64,000 bases of DNA from Bacteroidota bacterium (GTDB taxonomy: Bacteria; Bacteroidota; Ignavibacteria; Ignavibacteriales; Melioribacteraceae), in NCBI GenBank assembly GCA_023397505.1, contig JAEWUC010000006.1, forward strand, positions 20,833-84,832. Reading direction: 5' to 3'. The position numbers were made by a program, and so were the translations under genes. Within the stretch, counting starts at the first letter, position 1, and each line of letters opens with the position of its first letter. The notes under the pieces were generated by a model. The model was not told where the DNA came from and made no database searches. It saw only the letters and a list, made by a program, of their open reading frames with translations. Shown one piece after another: positions 54,044 to 63,084 of the stretch.

Positions 54044-54105
54044 AGAAATTACTTTGTTTTTTGTCGTGTTCTGTTATTTTGCTTATTGAAAATTTTCATC
54101 ACTTC

Positions 54106-54136
54106 TTTTGACTTAAGGCGCTTTGCACAGGTTACA
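54106..54136 (-). promoter_or_regulatory. ECF-type promoter, distal copy for the DUF6249 gene
   Basis: On the minus strand TGTAACC (54136-54130), 17-nt spacer, GTCAAAA (54112-54106). It differs from the other two copies by one base in the second box; tandem to the proximal copy, 93 bp upstream. Confidence 0.55.
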
Positions 54137-54156
54137 AAAATTACTTTTTATTAGTG

Positions 54157-54187
54157 TGTAACCTTTAAATAGATAATGTAGTCGAAA
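54157..54187 (+). promoter_or_regulatory. ECF-type promoter of the sigma / anti-sigma operon
   Basis: TGTAACC (54157-54163), 17-nt spacer, GTCGAAA (54181-54187). The ATG at 54191 begins 3 nt after the second box, so the transcript probably starts at or within a few bases of the start codon. Autoregulation by the encoded sigma is the natural reading. The rest of this 205-bp gap is the two minus-strand copies and AT-rich spacer. Confidence 0.72.
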
Positions 54188-54190
54188 CCC

Positions 54191-54763
54191 ATGATGAAGC
54201 ATTTAAGCGACATAGAAATTATCGAATCCGTTAAGCGGGGAAACACAGCTGATTTTTCTCTTTTGATTAAGAGATATCAGGATCGCGCTTTTTCTTTATT
54301 GAAAAGATTATTAAAAAACGAGATGGATGCAGAAGAAGCATTGCAAGATTGTTTTATGAAAGCATTCAATGCGTTAAAAGATTTTAGGCAAGATGCTAAA
54401 TTTTCAACATGGTTTTATAAAATCGTTTATAATACCGGCTTAACTTTAATTGCGTCGAATAAAAGAAAATTAGAACAAGAAATGACATCGATTGATGAGC
54501 ATTTTGAACTCGCGGCGGATGATGACAACGAAATTTATGCTACATCAGAAAATGCTAGAGCATATGTTTTAAAAATTGTTGATATGCTTCCGGTACGCAA
54601 CGCACTCGTTGTAATTCTCTTTTACGTTGACGGATTGTCTCTGATTGAGATCAGTCAAGTACTCGGTACATCGCTAGTAAACACAAAAGTTTTATTGCAC
54701 AGGTCAAGAAATGCTTTAAGAGATCTTCTCTTAAAACATAATTACCAGGAGGAAATGTTATGA
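54191..54763 (+). CDS. ECF RNA polymerase sigma factor, autoregulated
   Basis: A 190-residue ECF sigma factor. Region 2: DFSLLIKRYQDRAFSLLKRLLKNEMDAEEALQDCFMKAFNALKDF and the following FSTWFYKIVYNTGLT. Region 4: VVILFYVDGLSLIEISQVLGTSLVNTKVLLHRSRNALRDLL, where NTKVLLHR is the recognition helix. It is not the same type as the sigma factor at 7 kb. Start ATG ATG at 54191/54194 without leader. The stop overlaps the anti-sigma by 4 nt (ATGA), preceded by an aggagg ribosome site. Confidence 0.94.
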   Translation: MMKHLSDIEIIESVKRGNTADFSLLIKRYQDRAFSLLKRLLKNEMDAEEALQDCFMKAFNALKDFRQDAKFSTWFYKIVYNTGLTLIASNKRKLEQEMTSIDEHFELAADDDNEIYATSENARAYVLKIVDMLPVRNALVVILFYVDGLSLIEISQVLGTSLVNTKVLLHRSRNALRDLLLKHNYQEEML

Positions 54764-55290
54764 AAAAAATAACAGATGAATTATTAAACGATTATATAGA
54801 TAATCAATTAGATACGTCTTCGATAAACGAACTCAAGGAAAGTATCGGTAACGATCCTGATTCATTGAATAAATTAAAAGCACTGAAAATAGTTGATGAA
54901 TCTTTACATAATTTGGAAGTGTTTGAAGCACCGCACGATTTTCCGGATAGAATGATGGAATTAGTTTTCAAACATGCTAAATTCATAAAACCTAAGATTA
55001 ACTTGTTTTTTGCCGGTATTGTTTCTGTATTTGGAATTGTAATTGCATCAGTATTTATTGCAGCTATAATATTGGTAGCTAAAACTAATCCTCCATTAAA
55101 TAATAGCGGAATTTTGGAATCAACTGAAAGTTTTATTGACAAAAATGTAAGTTTTTTAGGCGGATTATTTAATAATAATCAGTTTTTATTTGCCGGAGGT
55201 TTGCTGGCAGTAATTCTACTTCTCAGTACTTTGATAATTATTGATACACACAAAAATTTCAAGAATAAGCTGAAAAGTATTTCCAACTAA
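54760..55290 (+). CDS. Putative membrane anti-sigma factor
   Basis: A 176-residue protein encoded in 4-nt overlap with the sigma gene. The N-terminal ~65 residues are a soluble helical domain of anti-sigma length (LLNDYIDNQLDTSSINELKESIGNDPDSLNKLKALK..LDEsLH pattern), without a zinc motif. Two membrane helices follow (about 86-106 and 145-165) with a short periplasmic loop. Context and layout point to a membrane-tethered anti-sigma; binding is not shown by sequence. Confidence 0.75.
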   Translation: MKKITDELLNDYIDNQLDTSSINELKESIGNDPDSLNKLKALKIVDESLHNLEVFEAPHDFPDRMMELVFKHAKFIKPKINLFFAGIVSVFGIVIASVFIAAIILVAKTNPPLNNSGILESTESFIDKNVSFLGGLFNNNQFLFAGGLLAVILLLSTLIIIDTHKNFKNKLKSISN

Positions 55291-55307
55291 ATAGAAATGT
55301 GAATATT

Positions 55308-55688
55308 TTATTTAATACTTTCGGATAGAAAACGAACAGCTTCTTCTAAACTTATGAACTTCTTTACGTTCAGACCTGAGTTTCGAGTTACAACTTCAAT
55401 AAAATCGTGGGAATGATCTTCCGGGTCAACAAGCATTGCAATACGCGCCAGCTTATTAATATCCGGTACATTCATATCTTTGTATGCAAATTTATGATTA
55501 TCGATTATGCTTTCATTATTTCTGCATTCCGTTAGATCAAGCAAAAAACAATTTATTCCGTATTTACTTGCATACTTATGAGCTTTAATATTATTCTTCA
55601 TCGCGATAACTCTATCAATATTCCCAATCATCTTCATAATAACATAATTACCATCCGGTGATTTCTTAAGTGACATTTTCACATTCAA
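55308..55688 (-). CDS. STAS/SpoIIAA-like protein
   Basis: A 126-residue soluble protein with alternating strands and helices: VIMKMIGNIDRVIAMKNNIKAHKYASK, then INCFLLDLTECRNN and a C-terminal VKKFISLEEAVRFL. The pattern resembles STAS/SpoIIAA-like domains, which often bind sigma-regulatory or membrane partners. It converges with the anti-sigma gene (18 nt between stops). Family call is weak. Confidence 0.62.
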   Translation of the reverse strand: MNVKMSLKKSPDGNYVIMKMIGNIDRVIAMKNNIKAHKYASKYGINCFLLDLTECRNNESIIDNHKFAYKDMNVPDINKLARIAMLVDPEDHSHDFIEVVTRNSGLNVKKFISLEEAVRFLSESIK

Positions 55689-55861
55689 TCTCCTTTTCTT
55701 ATTTATATAATCCTAAAAAATAAAATCACTTTAGTATGATTAGAAGCGGTTGTAATGTATGAAAAAGTATATTTTATTAGTAGTCATAATTATGAAATAT
55801 TAACTGGATTAGAAACACAAAATTGTTTATTTGTCTTTATTGCATTCATTAGATAATTTCG

Positions 55862-55892
55862 TTTTACAGAATAAAAAATATGAATACTTTTG
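55862..55892 (+). promoter_or_regulatory. Predicted promoter of the era operon
   Basis: TTTT (55862-55865), 19-nt spacer, TACTTTTG (55885-55892). This matches TTTG-N19-TAnnTTTG with one mismatch in the first box, 26 nt upstream of the era ATG. The remaining part of the 230-bp gap has no other feature seen. Confidence 0.6.
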
Positions 55893-55918
55893 TTTCAAAT
55901 AATTGAAGAAGAAAACTA

Positions 55919-56827
55919 ATGGCAATAAAATCCGGGTATGTTTCGATAGTTGGTAAACCTAATGTGGGTAAATCTACATTGATGAATGCTTTGCTGGGCG
56001 AAAAACTTTCGATTATTACTAATAAACCGCAGACCACTAGGAAAAGAATTTTGGGAATTCTATCCGAAGAAGATTACCAGATTATTTTTTTAGACACGCC
56101 GGGAATATTGGACCCTGAATATTTGTTGCAGGAAAGAATGCTTAACTATGTTTTTTCATCCGCCAAAGATTCAGACGTAATTCTAATTATGGTGGATGCA
56201 CATGCCGATCCGGATTGTTCAAAAACATTTAACGATGATAAAGTAAAAGAAATTCTTGGCTATTCTAAAATTAAAAAAATACTTGTTGTTAATAAGATTG
56301 ATCTATCGAATCAAAATATCATAGAAAAAATTGTATCAGACTATGCAGACAGTAAAATACTCGAAAAGATTATTCCAATTTCTGCATATAAAAAGTTTAA
56401 TATAGAATCGGTTTTGGATTCTATAATAGAGCTATTGCCGGAACATCCTAAATATTATCCAGACGACCAAACCAGTGATGAGAACGAACGCTTTTTTGTT
56501 TCTGAAATAATACGCGAAAAAATATTTGAACAATACCGTGAAGAAGTTCCTTTCAGTACGGAAGTACTAATCGAAGAGTTTAAAGAGCGCGAGAATAGTA
56601 AAGATTATATACGTGCTGCTATTGTTGTTGAAAGAGATTCGCAAAAACCTATTCTATTAGGTGCAAAAGGTGCTTCAATAAAAAAACTTGGACAGGCTGC
56701 GCGGAAAGGAATTGAAGAATTTTTACAGAGAGAAGTTTTTCTCGAACTTTTTGTTAAAGTCAAAGAAAAATGGCGGTCAGATCCTAACATGCTCAGAAAT
56801 TTTGGATATACGAAATCCGATGACTAA
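55919..56827 (+). CDS. era: GTPase Era
   Basis: A 302-residue ribosome-assembly GTPase that binds the 3' end of 16S rRNA. G1 GKPNVGKST, G3 DTPG, G4 NKID, and a C-terminal KH domain with ILLGAKGASIKKLGQAARKGIEEFL and the closing LFVKVKEKWR. It starts a compact operon (era-eamA-acyP-ispF-dedA-lnt-ltaE), with overlaps or tiny gaps throughout. Confidence 0.97.
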   Translation: MAIKSGYVSIVGKPNVGKSTLMNALLGEKLSIITNKPQTTRKRILGILSEEDYQIIFLDTPGILDPEYLLQERMLNYVFSSAKDSDVILIMVDAHADPDCSKTFNDDKVKEILGYSKIKKILVVNKIDLSNQNIIEKIVSDYADSKILEKIIPISAYKKFNIESVLDSIIELLPEHPKYYPDDQTSDENERFFVSEIIREKIFEQYREEVPFSTEVLIEEFKERENSKDYIRAAIVVERDSQKPILLGAKGASIKKLGQAARKGIEEFLQREVFLELFVKVKEKWRSDPNMLRNFGYTKSDD

Positions 56828-57767
56828 TTTCTCTGAATCAGCACCATCAAAAGTTAAATCCCAAAGTGCACTCCTTTTCATGACCTTGCTGTGGGGCGCA
56901 ACATTTGTAATTGTAAAAGAATCACTGCACGATATTTCATCAATGCTGTTTGTAGCAACTCGGTTTGGAATTGCGGCAGTCATACTTTTTTTTATTCTGC
57001 TTCTCAAAAAGAAAAAATTTGTTAAAGAAGCTGTTGCACCGGGGATATATCTTGGAATATTTCTTTACTTAAGTTTTATTTCGCAAACAATAGGATTAAA
57101 ATACACAACGGCAACAAATTCCGGTTTCATCACTGGCTCAGCAGTTGTTATAGTTCCTTTCCTTCAATTTTTTATTCAAAAAAAGAAACCTGCACGCAGT
57201 GCAGTTCTGGGGACAATTTTAGTTTTTGTCGGCATTGTTTTTTTATCGAGCGGTGGAAATTCGATAACCGGTTTCTTTGAACAATTCGGTAAAAATTTTA
57301 ATATCGGTGATGCACTGACGCTCGGCTGTGCGTTCTTTTATGCATTTCATATTATATATATTGACAAACTTTCACCAATACACGATACATGGATTTTGTT
57401 GTTAACGCAACTTATTACAGTAGGAATTTTATCTTTTTTAACAGCCCTATTGTTCGCGGGTATAAAGCTTGAGGTACTGCGTGTAAATTTTTCAAATTAC
57501 CTTTTGTTCGGATTATTTTATACGTCAATATTTACAACACTTGTAACAATCGGACTTCAAACAAAATTTCAAAAAAATGTTTCTCCTACTCAAGCAGGAA
57601 TAATTTATTCGTTAGAACCGATATTTGCCGCCGTATTTGCGTTCTTTTTACTCGGTGAAAAAATCAGTATGTTTGGCTGGGTCGGATGCTCTTTAATATT
57701 TCTCGGATTAATTTTATCGATGACTTTAAATCCTGAAATGTCTAAAGAGGTTGAGCTTAATGGATAG
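56820..57767 (+). CDS. EamA/DMT-family transporter
   Basis: A 315-residue protein with ten hydrophobic helices in two EamA repeats (LLFMTLLWGATFVIVKES.. and LTLGCAFFYAFHIIYIDKL..). The second repeat ends with LEPIFAAVFAFFLLGEKIS and GWVGCSLIFLGLILS, the usual family signatures. Exporter of metabolites is likely, substrate unknown. ATG 56820 overlaps era by 8 nt; longer in-frame versions inside era lack family match. Confidence 0.92.
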   Translation: MTNFSESAPSKVKSQSALLFMTLLWGATFVIVKESLHDISSMLFVATRFGIAAVILFFILLLKKKKFVKEAVAPGIYLGIFLYLSFISQTIGLKYTTATNSGFITGSAVVIVPFLQFFIQKKKPARSAVLGTILVFVGIVFLSSGGNSITGFFEQFGKNFNIGDALTLGCAFFYAFHIIYIDKLSPIHDTWILLLTQLITVGILSFLTALLFAGIKLEVLRVNFSNYLLFGLFYTSIFTTLVTIGLQTKFQKNVSPTQAGIIYSLEPIFAAVFAFFLLGEKISMFGWVGCSLIFLGLILSMTLNPEMSKEVELNG

Positions 57768-58032
57768 AGCAGAAATTTTGGTAAACGGTTTGGTACAGGG
57801 CGTTGGATTCCGTTATTTTGTTGTTCGGAATGCCGAAAAACTTGGATTAAAAGGATATACTAAAAATTTATACAGCGGCGAAGTTCTTACAATAGTTGAA
57901 GGCGAAAAAATTCTAATTGAAGAACTTTACAACAAATTGAAAATTGGACCGCCGTATGCAGATGTTAAAAATGCATCGGTTATATGGGGTGAATTTAAAA
58001 ACGAGTTCAAAAGGTTTGAGGTGAGATATTGA
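57760..58032 (+). CDS. acyP: Acylphosphatase
   Basis: A 90-residue enzyme that hydrolyses acyl phosphates. Active site VQGVGFRYFV (catalytic Arg and, further on, Asn in GYTKNLYSGEV) is intact. ATG 57760 overlaps the transporter gene by 8 nt; TTG 57751 is less likely. It overlaps ispF by 4 nt. Confidence 0.95.
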   Translation: MDRAEILVNGLVQGVGFRYFVVRNAEKLGLKGYTKNLYSGEVLTIVEGEKILIEELYNKLKIGPPYADVKNASVIWGEFKNEFKRFEVRY

Positions 58033-58520
58033 GTACACAATTTAGAATTGGATTTGGCTACGACGTTCATAAATTTGCTGAAGACAGAAAGTTAATTTTA
58101 GGAGGAATCGAAATCCCTTTTGAAAAAGGTTTGCTCGGTCACTCGGATGCCGATGTTTTACTTCATGCAATTTGCGACGCTATGCTTGGTGCGCTTGCAT
58201 TGGGCGATATCGGAAAACATTTTCCTAATACCGATCCGTCATATAAAGATGCCGACAGCAAAGAATTGCTTATAAGAGTTAATGAATTAATTGCCGCGAA
58301 CGGATACATTATAAATAATATTGATTCAACAGTAATTCTTGAAAAGCCGAAATTGATTAATTATGTTCAACAAATGCGCAAAGTAATTGCTGAGAATTTA
58401 AAAATTGGACTTGAACAAATCTCAATTAAAGCAACTACAAACGAAGGTATGGGTTATGTAGGTAAGGGCGAAGGATGTGCCGCGCATGCAGTTGTTCTAC
58501 TTATTAAAAAAGAGAATTAA
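58029..58520 (+). CDS. ispF: 2-C-methyl-D-erythritol 2,4-cyclodiphosphate synthase
   Basis: A 163-residue enzyme of the MEP isoprenoid pathway. Metal and substrate residues: GFGYDVHKF (D12, H14), LLGHSDADVLLHAICDAMLGALALGDIGKHFP, and the C-terminal TTNEGMGYVGKGEGCAAHAV. It shows that this organism makes isoprenoids by the MEP route. Start is TTG 58029 overlapping the acylphosphatase stop. Confidence 0.97.
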   Translation: MSTQFRIGFGYDVHKFAEDRKLILGGIEIPFEKGLLGHSDADVLLHAICDAMLGALALGDIGKHFPNTDPSYKDADSKELLIRVNELIAANGYIINNIDSTVILEKPKLINYVQQMRKVIAENLKIGLEQISIKATTNEGMGYVGKGEGCAAHAVVLLIKKEN

Positions 58521-59128
58521 TGCTCCAGGAAATTATTTCGTTTATTAATACACTCGACCCGGCACTGATTTATCTTGTGCTGTTCTGTTTTGCTTTTGCA
58601 GAAAATATTTTCCCGCCTTCGCCAAGCGATTTTGTTGTTGTTTTTGTTGCTACTTTAATTGCTCATGATTCAATAGAATTTACCCCAATACTTGCCGTTA
58701 CTACTGTTGGAAGCACTATCGGTTTTATAGTTATGTATTTTATCGGCGCATATCTTGGTGAAAAACTTCTGCGGAAAGGACGGCTAAAATTTATTAAGAA
58801 AGAATCACTTGAAAAAGCAGATATATGGTTTCACAAATACGGATATAAGTTAATTCTTATAAATCGTTTTATGCCCGGGACTAGAGCTGTTATAAGTTTT
58901 TTTTCAGGAGTACATGGCCTAAAACGTGTAGAAACTTTTCTGTTCGCCGGTTTAAGTTCACTTGTTTGGAATGCAATTTTAATTTTACTTGGAATATTTC
59001 TCGGTAATAATCTTGATATGATAGATAAATATTTAAGCGCCTATTCAAATATTATTTTAATTGTAACAATAATTGTGATAGCATACTTCATCATAAGATA
59101 TCTTCTGAAGAAGAAAAAGTTATTATGA
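58520..59128 (+). CDS. DedA-family membrane protein
   Basis: A 202-residue polytopic protein. Key DedA features: ENIFPPSPSDFVVVF with acidic residues in the first re-entrant part, GAYLGEKLL, and the arginine motif NRFMPGTRAVISFFSGVHGL. The family is linked to lipid scrambling and membrane homeostasis. Shares one base with the ispF stop and overlaps lnt by 4 nt. Confidence 0.93.
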   Translation: MLQEIISFINTLDPALIYLVLFCFAFAENIFPPSPSDFVVVFVATLIAHDSIEFTPILAVTTVGSTIGFIVMYFIGAYLGEKLLRKGRLKFIKKESLEKADIWFHKYGYKLILINRFMPGTRAVISFFSGVHGLKRVETFLFAGLSSLVWNAILILLGIFLGNNLDMIDKYLSAYSNIILIVTIIVIAYFIIRYLLKKKKLL

Positions 59129-60774
59129 AATTTTTAAAAATATTTTCGATTCCGGCAACGCCGGAAGAAAAAAGGGAAAAGAGAAAACAGCAATTGCTGT
59201 GTATCCTTAGCGGAATAATTATGGGAATTTCTTTCCCGCCGTTTCCTCTTCCATATTTAATATTCATTGCGTTCATCCCGTATTTATTTGTATTGCAAAA
59301 AAGGGGAACGCTTGCATCAATAAGTCGCGTAACATACTTGACAACATTTGTATTTACACTTGTAACTTTATATTGGGTTGGAAGCTGGACAAAGGAAGCG
59401 GATCCATTCTTAATGGTTTCGGGCGTTTTGTTGATGTTTGTTAATCCTGCCTTATACCTTATACCAAGTACATTATACTATTTTGCACAAAAATTATTCA
59501 ACAGAAGAACAGCTTTGTTTTTGCTTCCTTTGTTCTGGGGCGCTTTCGAATATGTCTACACTTTAACGGACCTTCGTTTTCCCTGGCTTACTCTTGGGAA
59601 TAGTCTGCCTAATTTTAATTTGTTTATTCAAATTGTGGATATAATTGGCGCAAATGGATTGACCCTGATAATTCTCTATATAAATATTTTTATTTATCTC
59701 GCCTTTATGGAGATTAAAAGAGATAGAAAGTTATCAGTAAGATATTTTAGAATAGCTATACTAATTTTTATAATACCTATTTTTTATGGTGTTTACAAAA
59801 GCATAAACTATTCCGAAGCTGATAAAAAAATAAAAGTTGGATTAATACAGCCGAACTTAAATCCTTGGGATAAATGGAGCGGCGGCGATATCAATGAACA
59901 AATGGATTTATATTTTGAATTATCACGCAAGGCGGTTGAACAAGATGCTGAATTAATTGTTTGGCCTGAATCTGCTTTGCCTGTTTATCTTTTATCTGGA
60001 AATTATCCGGCCGAGGTGGAAAGAATTCAAAATTTTGTTGATGCTAATAAAATTTTTCTTTTAACGGGAATGCCTGATATTAATTTTTATTTCAACTCAA
60101 CCGATATTCCAAAAGAAGCGAAAAAAACCAAATCCGGAGTTTTTTATACTTCGTATAATTCATTATTATTTTTCAAACCCGAAGCGAAACAAATAGATAA
60201 GTACGGAAAAATGATGCTTGTTCCTTTCGGCGAGAAAGTTCCTTTCGTTGAAGAACTTCCATTCCTTGGAGATTTAATTAAATGGCAGGTGGGAATTTCG
60301 AGTTGGAATGTTGGTAAAGAAAAAACTGTTTTTAAAATGAATGATATAAAAATAGGCGGAGTAATTTGTATTGAATCCATCTACCCAGATTTTGTTTCGA
60401 GGTTTGTTGATAAAGGCGCAGAACTAATTGCGGTTGTTACCAATGACAGTTGGTATGGGTACTCAAGCGGACCATTTCAGCATAAAGATATTGCAGTTCT
60501 TCGTGCAGTTGAAAACAGAAGATCAGTTGTTCGCGCCGCAAACGGAGGAATCAGTTGTTTAATTGATCCGATGGGAAAAATTGTAAATCAAACTGATCTT
60601 TTTACAAAGACATTTTTGGTAGCTGATGTACCGTTGAATTCAGAGAAAACTTTTTACACTCGTTTTCCATTAATAATTCCTTTGTTATGTTCGGCATTTG
60701 CTTTAGCAACAATAATGTTTTTTATATACAATAAACTTTCACAAAAATTTAATAAGAGAGCAAGAAAACAATGA
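59125..60774 (+). CDS. lnt: Apolipoprotein N-acyltransferase Lnt
   Basis: A 549-residue inner-membrane enzyme that adds the third acyl chain to lipoproteins. About six N-terminal helices precede a nitrilase domain with the catalytic triad: Glu in VWPESALPVY, Lys in GKMMLVPFGEKVPF, Cys in GGVICIESIYPD. A last helix (PLLCSAFALATIMFFIY) closes the protein. It serves the many lipoproteins seen here (M48, DUF4837, PorW-like, EEP). A 4-nt overlap joins it to ltaE. Confidence 0.96.
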   Translation: MKFLKIFSIPATPEEKREKRKQQLLCILSGIIMGISFPPFPLPYLIFIAFIPYLFVLQKRGTLASISRVTYLTTFVFTLVTLYWVGSWTKEADPFLMVSGVLLMFVNPALYLIPSTLYYFAQKLFNRRTALFLLPLFWGAFEYVYTLTDLRFPWLTLGNSLPNFNLFIQIVDIIGANGLTLIILYINIFIYLAFMEIKRDRKLSVRYFRIAILIFIIPIFYGVYKSINYSEADKKIKVGLIQPNLNPWDKWSGGDINEQMDLYFELSRKAVEQDAELIVWPESALPVYLLSGNYPAEVERIQNFVDANKIFLLTGMPDINFYFNSTDIPKEAKKTKSGVFYTSYNSLLFFKPEAKQIDKYGKMMLVPFGEKVPFVEELPFLGDLIKWQVGISSWNVGKEKTVFKMNDIKIGGVICIESIYPDFVSRFVDKGAELIAVVTNDSWYGYSSGPFQHKDIAVLRAVENRRSVVRAANGGISCLIDPMGKIVNQTDLFTKTFLVADVPLNSEKTFYTRFPLIIPLLCSAFALATIMFFIYNKLSQKFNKRARKQ

Positions 60775-61793
60775 TTGATTTAAGAAGCGATACCGTTACA
60801 AAACCTTCTAAAGATATGCGCAAGGCAATGTTCGATGCCGAAGTTGGCGACGATGTTTATAAAGAAGATCCAACTGTTAACGAACTTGAAAAGTATGCGG
60901 CTGAATTGCTCGGCAAAGAAGCCGCGCTTTATGTACCGAGCGGTGTAATGGGTAATCAAATTTGTTTAAATGTTTTAACGCAACCCAGCGATGAAGTGAT
61001 TTGCGAAAAAGACGCGCACATTTTTCAATATGAATCCGGTTCGCCTGCTGCATTAAGCGGATTGCAATTAAGTCTGGTTGATGGAGTAAACGGTATTTTT
61101 ACTGCCGACCAAGTAGAACCTTTGATTCGCCCGGAAAGTGCGTATTACATGGCTCGCACAAAAGTTATAGAAATTGAAAATACTCATAACCGTGCAGGCG
61201 GTACGATCAACCCGATTGAAAATATAAAATCAATTGCAGCGCTCTCTAAAAAGTACAATTTACTTTATCATCTCGACGGTGCAAGAATTTGGAACGCTTC
61301 TGTCGAAACAGGAATTTCACCCGCAGAATATGCATCGCATTTCGATTCAATTTCATGCTGTCTTTCAAAGGGATTGGGCGCGCCGGCCGGTTCGATTATA
61401 GCAGGTACAAAAGATTTTATAAAAGAAGCATTCCGTGTGCGTAAAGCATGGGGCGGGGGAATGCGGCAGGTTGGTATTTTAGCCGCTGCAGGTTTGTTTG
61501 CTTTAAAAAATAATATACCTCGTTTGAAAGAAGATCATTTAAAAGCTAAAGAACTTGCGAACAGTATTTCAAAACTTGATAAACTCCAAATCGATTTGAG
61601 CATTGTTCAAACCAACATTGTGATGTTTTCCGTAAAAAATATTTCGGTTGAGAATTTTTTATTAAAGTGCAAAGAGAATGGTTTGCTTCTTGGAACGGGA
61701 AAAGTCGGTGTAATAAGAGCAGTTACGCACATGGATGTTTCAATTGAACAAATAAACGAAGCTGTAAAAATTATTGAGGAAATTGTTTCATAA
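60771..61793 (+). CDS. ltaE: Low-specificity L-threonine aldolase
   Basis: A 340-residue PLP enzyme cleaving threonine and allo-threonine to glycine and acetaldehyde. N-terminal DLRSDTVTKPSKDMRKAM, GDDVYKEDPTVNELE, PLP Lys200 in SCCLSKGLGAPAGS, and HLDGARIWNA are all family hallmarks. Last gene of the era run; converges with the DUF1624 gene. Confidence 0.96.
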   Translation: MIDLRSDTVTKPSKDMRKAMFDAEVGDDVYKEDPTVNELEKYAAELLGKEAALYVPSGVMGNQICLNVLTQPSDEVICEKDAHIFQYESGSPAALSGLQLSLVDGVNGIFTADQVEPLIRPESAYYMARTKVIEIENTHNRAGGTINPIENIKSIAALSKKYNLLYHLDGARIWNASVETGISPAEYASHFDSISCCLSKGLGAPAGSIIAGTKDFIKEAFRVRKAWGGGMRQVGILAAAGLFALKNNIPRLKEDHLKAKELANSISKLDKLQIDLSIVQTNIVMFSVKNISVENFLLKCKENGLLLGTGKVGVIRAVTHMDVSIEQINEAVKIIEEIVS

Positions 61794-61807
61794 TATTTTT
61801 TATTATT

Positions 61808-62941
61808 TCAAAACAGAAAGAAAATAATTACTGCAGCAGTTACAGATACAGTTACGAATCTTGAAACGATAACCGGATATTTCATTTTCAAATAGCCCCA
61901 AACTTTGGCGACAAGAATCATTAAAAGCACCAATACCAATGTTATAATAACACACTCCAATAAATTCAAATTGCTGCCGAAAAGCTCAATTATATTTTTA
62001 TCATTCCAAATAATTAAGTACAATAGTTTCAAGTGCAGCCAATATACTAGAAGGGATTCGCGACTTACATCAAGAATAAAAGATTGATAATTATTAAATC
62101 TATTTATATAAAACCAGAGTACTCCGAGCAGAAAAAGCAATGCACCAAGCCGCTCAATAAAGAAAAAGTAATTCGGTTTTACACTTACCCAGTTTTCCGG
62201 AAAAATTATGTCCAGTAATAAAAAGCAGATTACAAAGAAAAATAATCCTGTCCATGTAATTTGTTGAATGAATATTTTCTCTTTACCATTTTGTTTTGCA
62301 TCGGCATATAATTTACCGACAAGTGCGCCCGTTAAAATGAATGCAACCCACGGAAAGATCGGGAATAGTGAGCCGTTTATTCGATTGAAATAATTAGCTA
62401 TCGGCAAAGGCATGAACAATGCGTAATCCGTCTGCCATGCAATTGGTCCGTAAGCTAAAACAAAAATATTTAGAAGAATCAGTAACGAATAAAATAGCCT
62501 ATCTGATTTTATAAATATTCTTAACATCAGTAAGATTAATAGTCCAACAGCTATACATTGCAAAATATCCACTACTAAAAAATCTTTAATCATGTGCGGA
62601 TAGCGCGGATCGATAATTTTACTAAAAGAAAATACAGGCATGTGAATACTGTACCCGGCAAGAAAAATTATTATAAGTCTGCCGAGTTTTTTCCAAAATT
62701 TTGTGCCGAACTTTCGTAATTCATCCAATCCTTTTTGAAAAGAGAGAACGAAAACCATACCGGAAGTAAAAGTAAATGCAGGGGCAACCAAACCGTTGAT
62801 AAAATTTATTATTTCAAACCAACTTTGGGATTTGATGACCGGACTTAAAAAGACGTTTACAACATGAACTTCTATCATTACAAGAAGTGCAAGTCCTTTA
62901 AGCATGTCAATAAACTGTGCGCGGTTTTTGTTGTCAGCCAT
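61808..62941 (-). CDS. DUF1624-type (HGSNAT-like) membrane acyltransferase
   Basis: A ~377-residue polytopic protein with about ten helices. The N-terminal segment RAQFIDMLKGLALLVMIEVHVVN carries the family's D-x-x-K/R-G-x-A and histidine pattern, and FINGLVAPAFTFTSGMVFVLSF is typical. The domain transfers an acyl group from the cytosol to an envelope sugar in related proteins. ATG 62941, preceded by tagga, is preferred over an upstream ATG at 62992. Substrate unknown. Confidence 0.82.
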   Translation of the reverse strand: MADNKNRAQFIDMLKGLALLVMIEVHVVNVFLSPVIKSQSWFEIINFINGLVAPAFTFTSGMVFVLSFQKGLDELRKFGTKFWKKLGRLIIIFLAGYSIHMPVFSFSKIIDPRYPHMIKDFLVVDILQCIAVGLLILLMLRIFIKSDRLFYSLLILLNIFVLAYGPIAWQTDYALFMPLPIANYFNRINGSLFPIFPWVAFILTGALVGKLYADAKQNGKEKIFIQQITWTGLFFFVICFLLLDIIFPENWVSVKPNYFFFIERLGALLFLLGVLWFYINRFNNYQSFILDVSRESLLVYWLHLKLLYLIIWNDKNIIELFGSNLNLLECVIITLVLVLLMILVAKVWGYLKMKYPVIVSRFVTVSVTAAVIIFFLF

Positions 62942-63084
62942 ATATCCTATAAAAAGTTGATCAAAAATCGAAAATAAATGTTTATTACTCAATTAAATTA
63001 TAGAACCGTACCGATTTTACTATCTGTTTATTAAAATAAAAATTTATTAGATTCCTTCGGCACAAAAAATAATCGGGGTATAAA

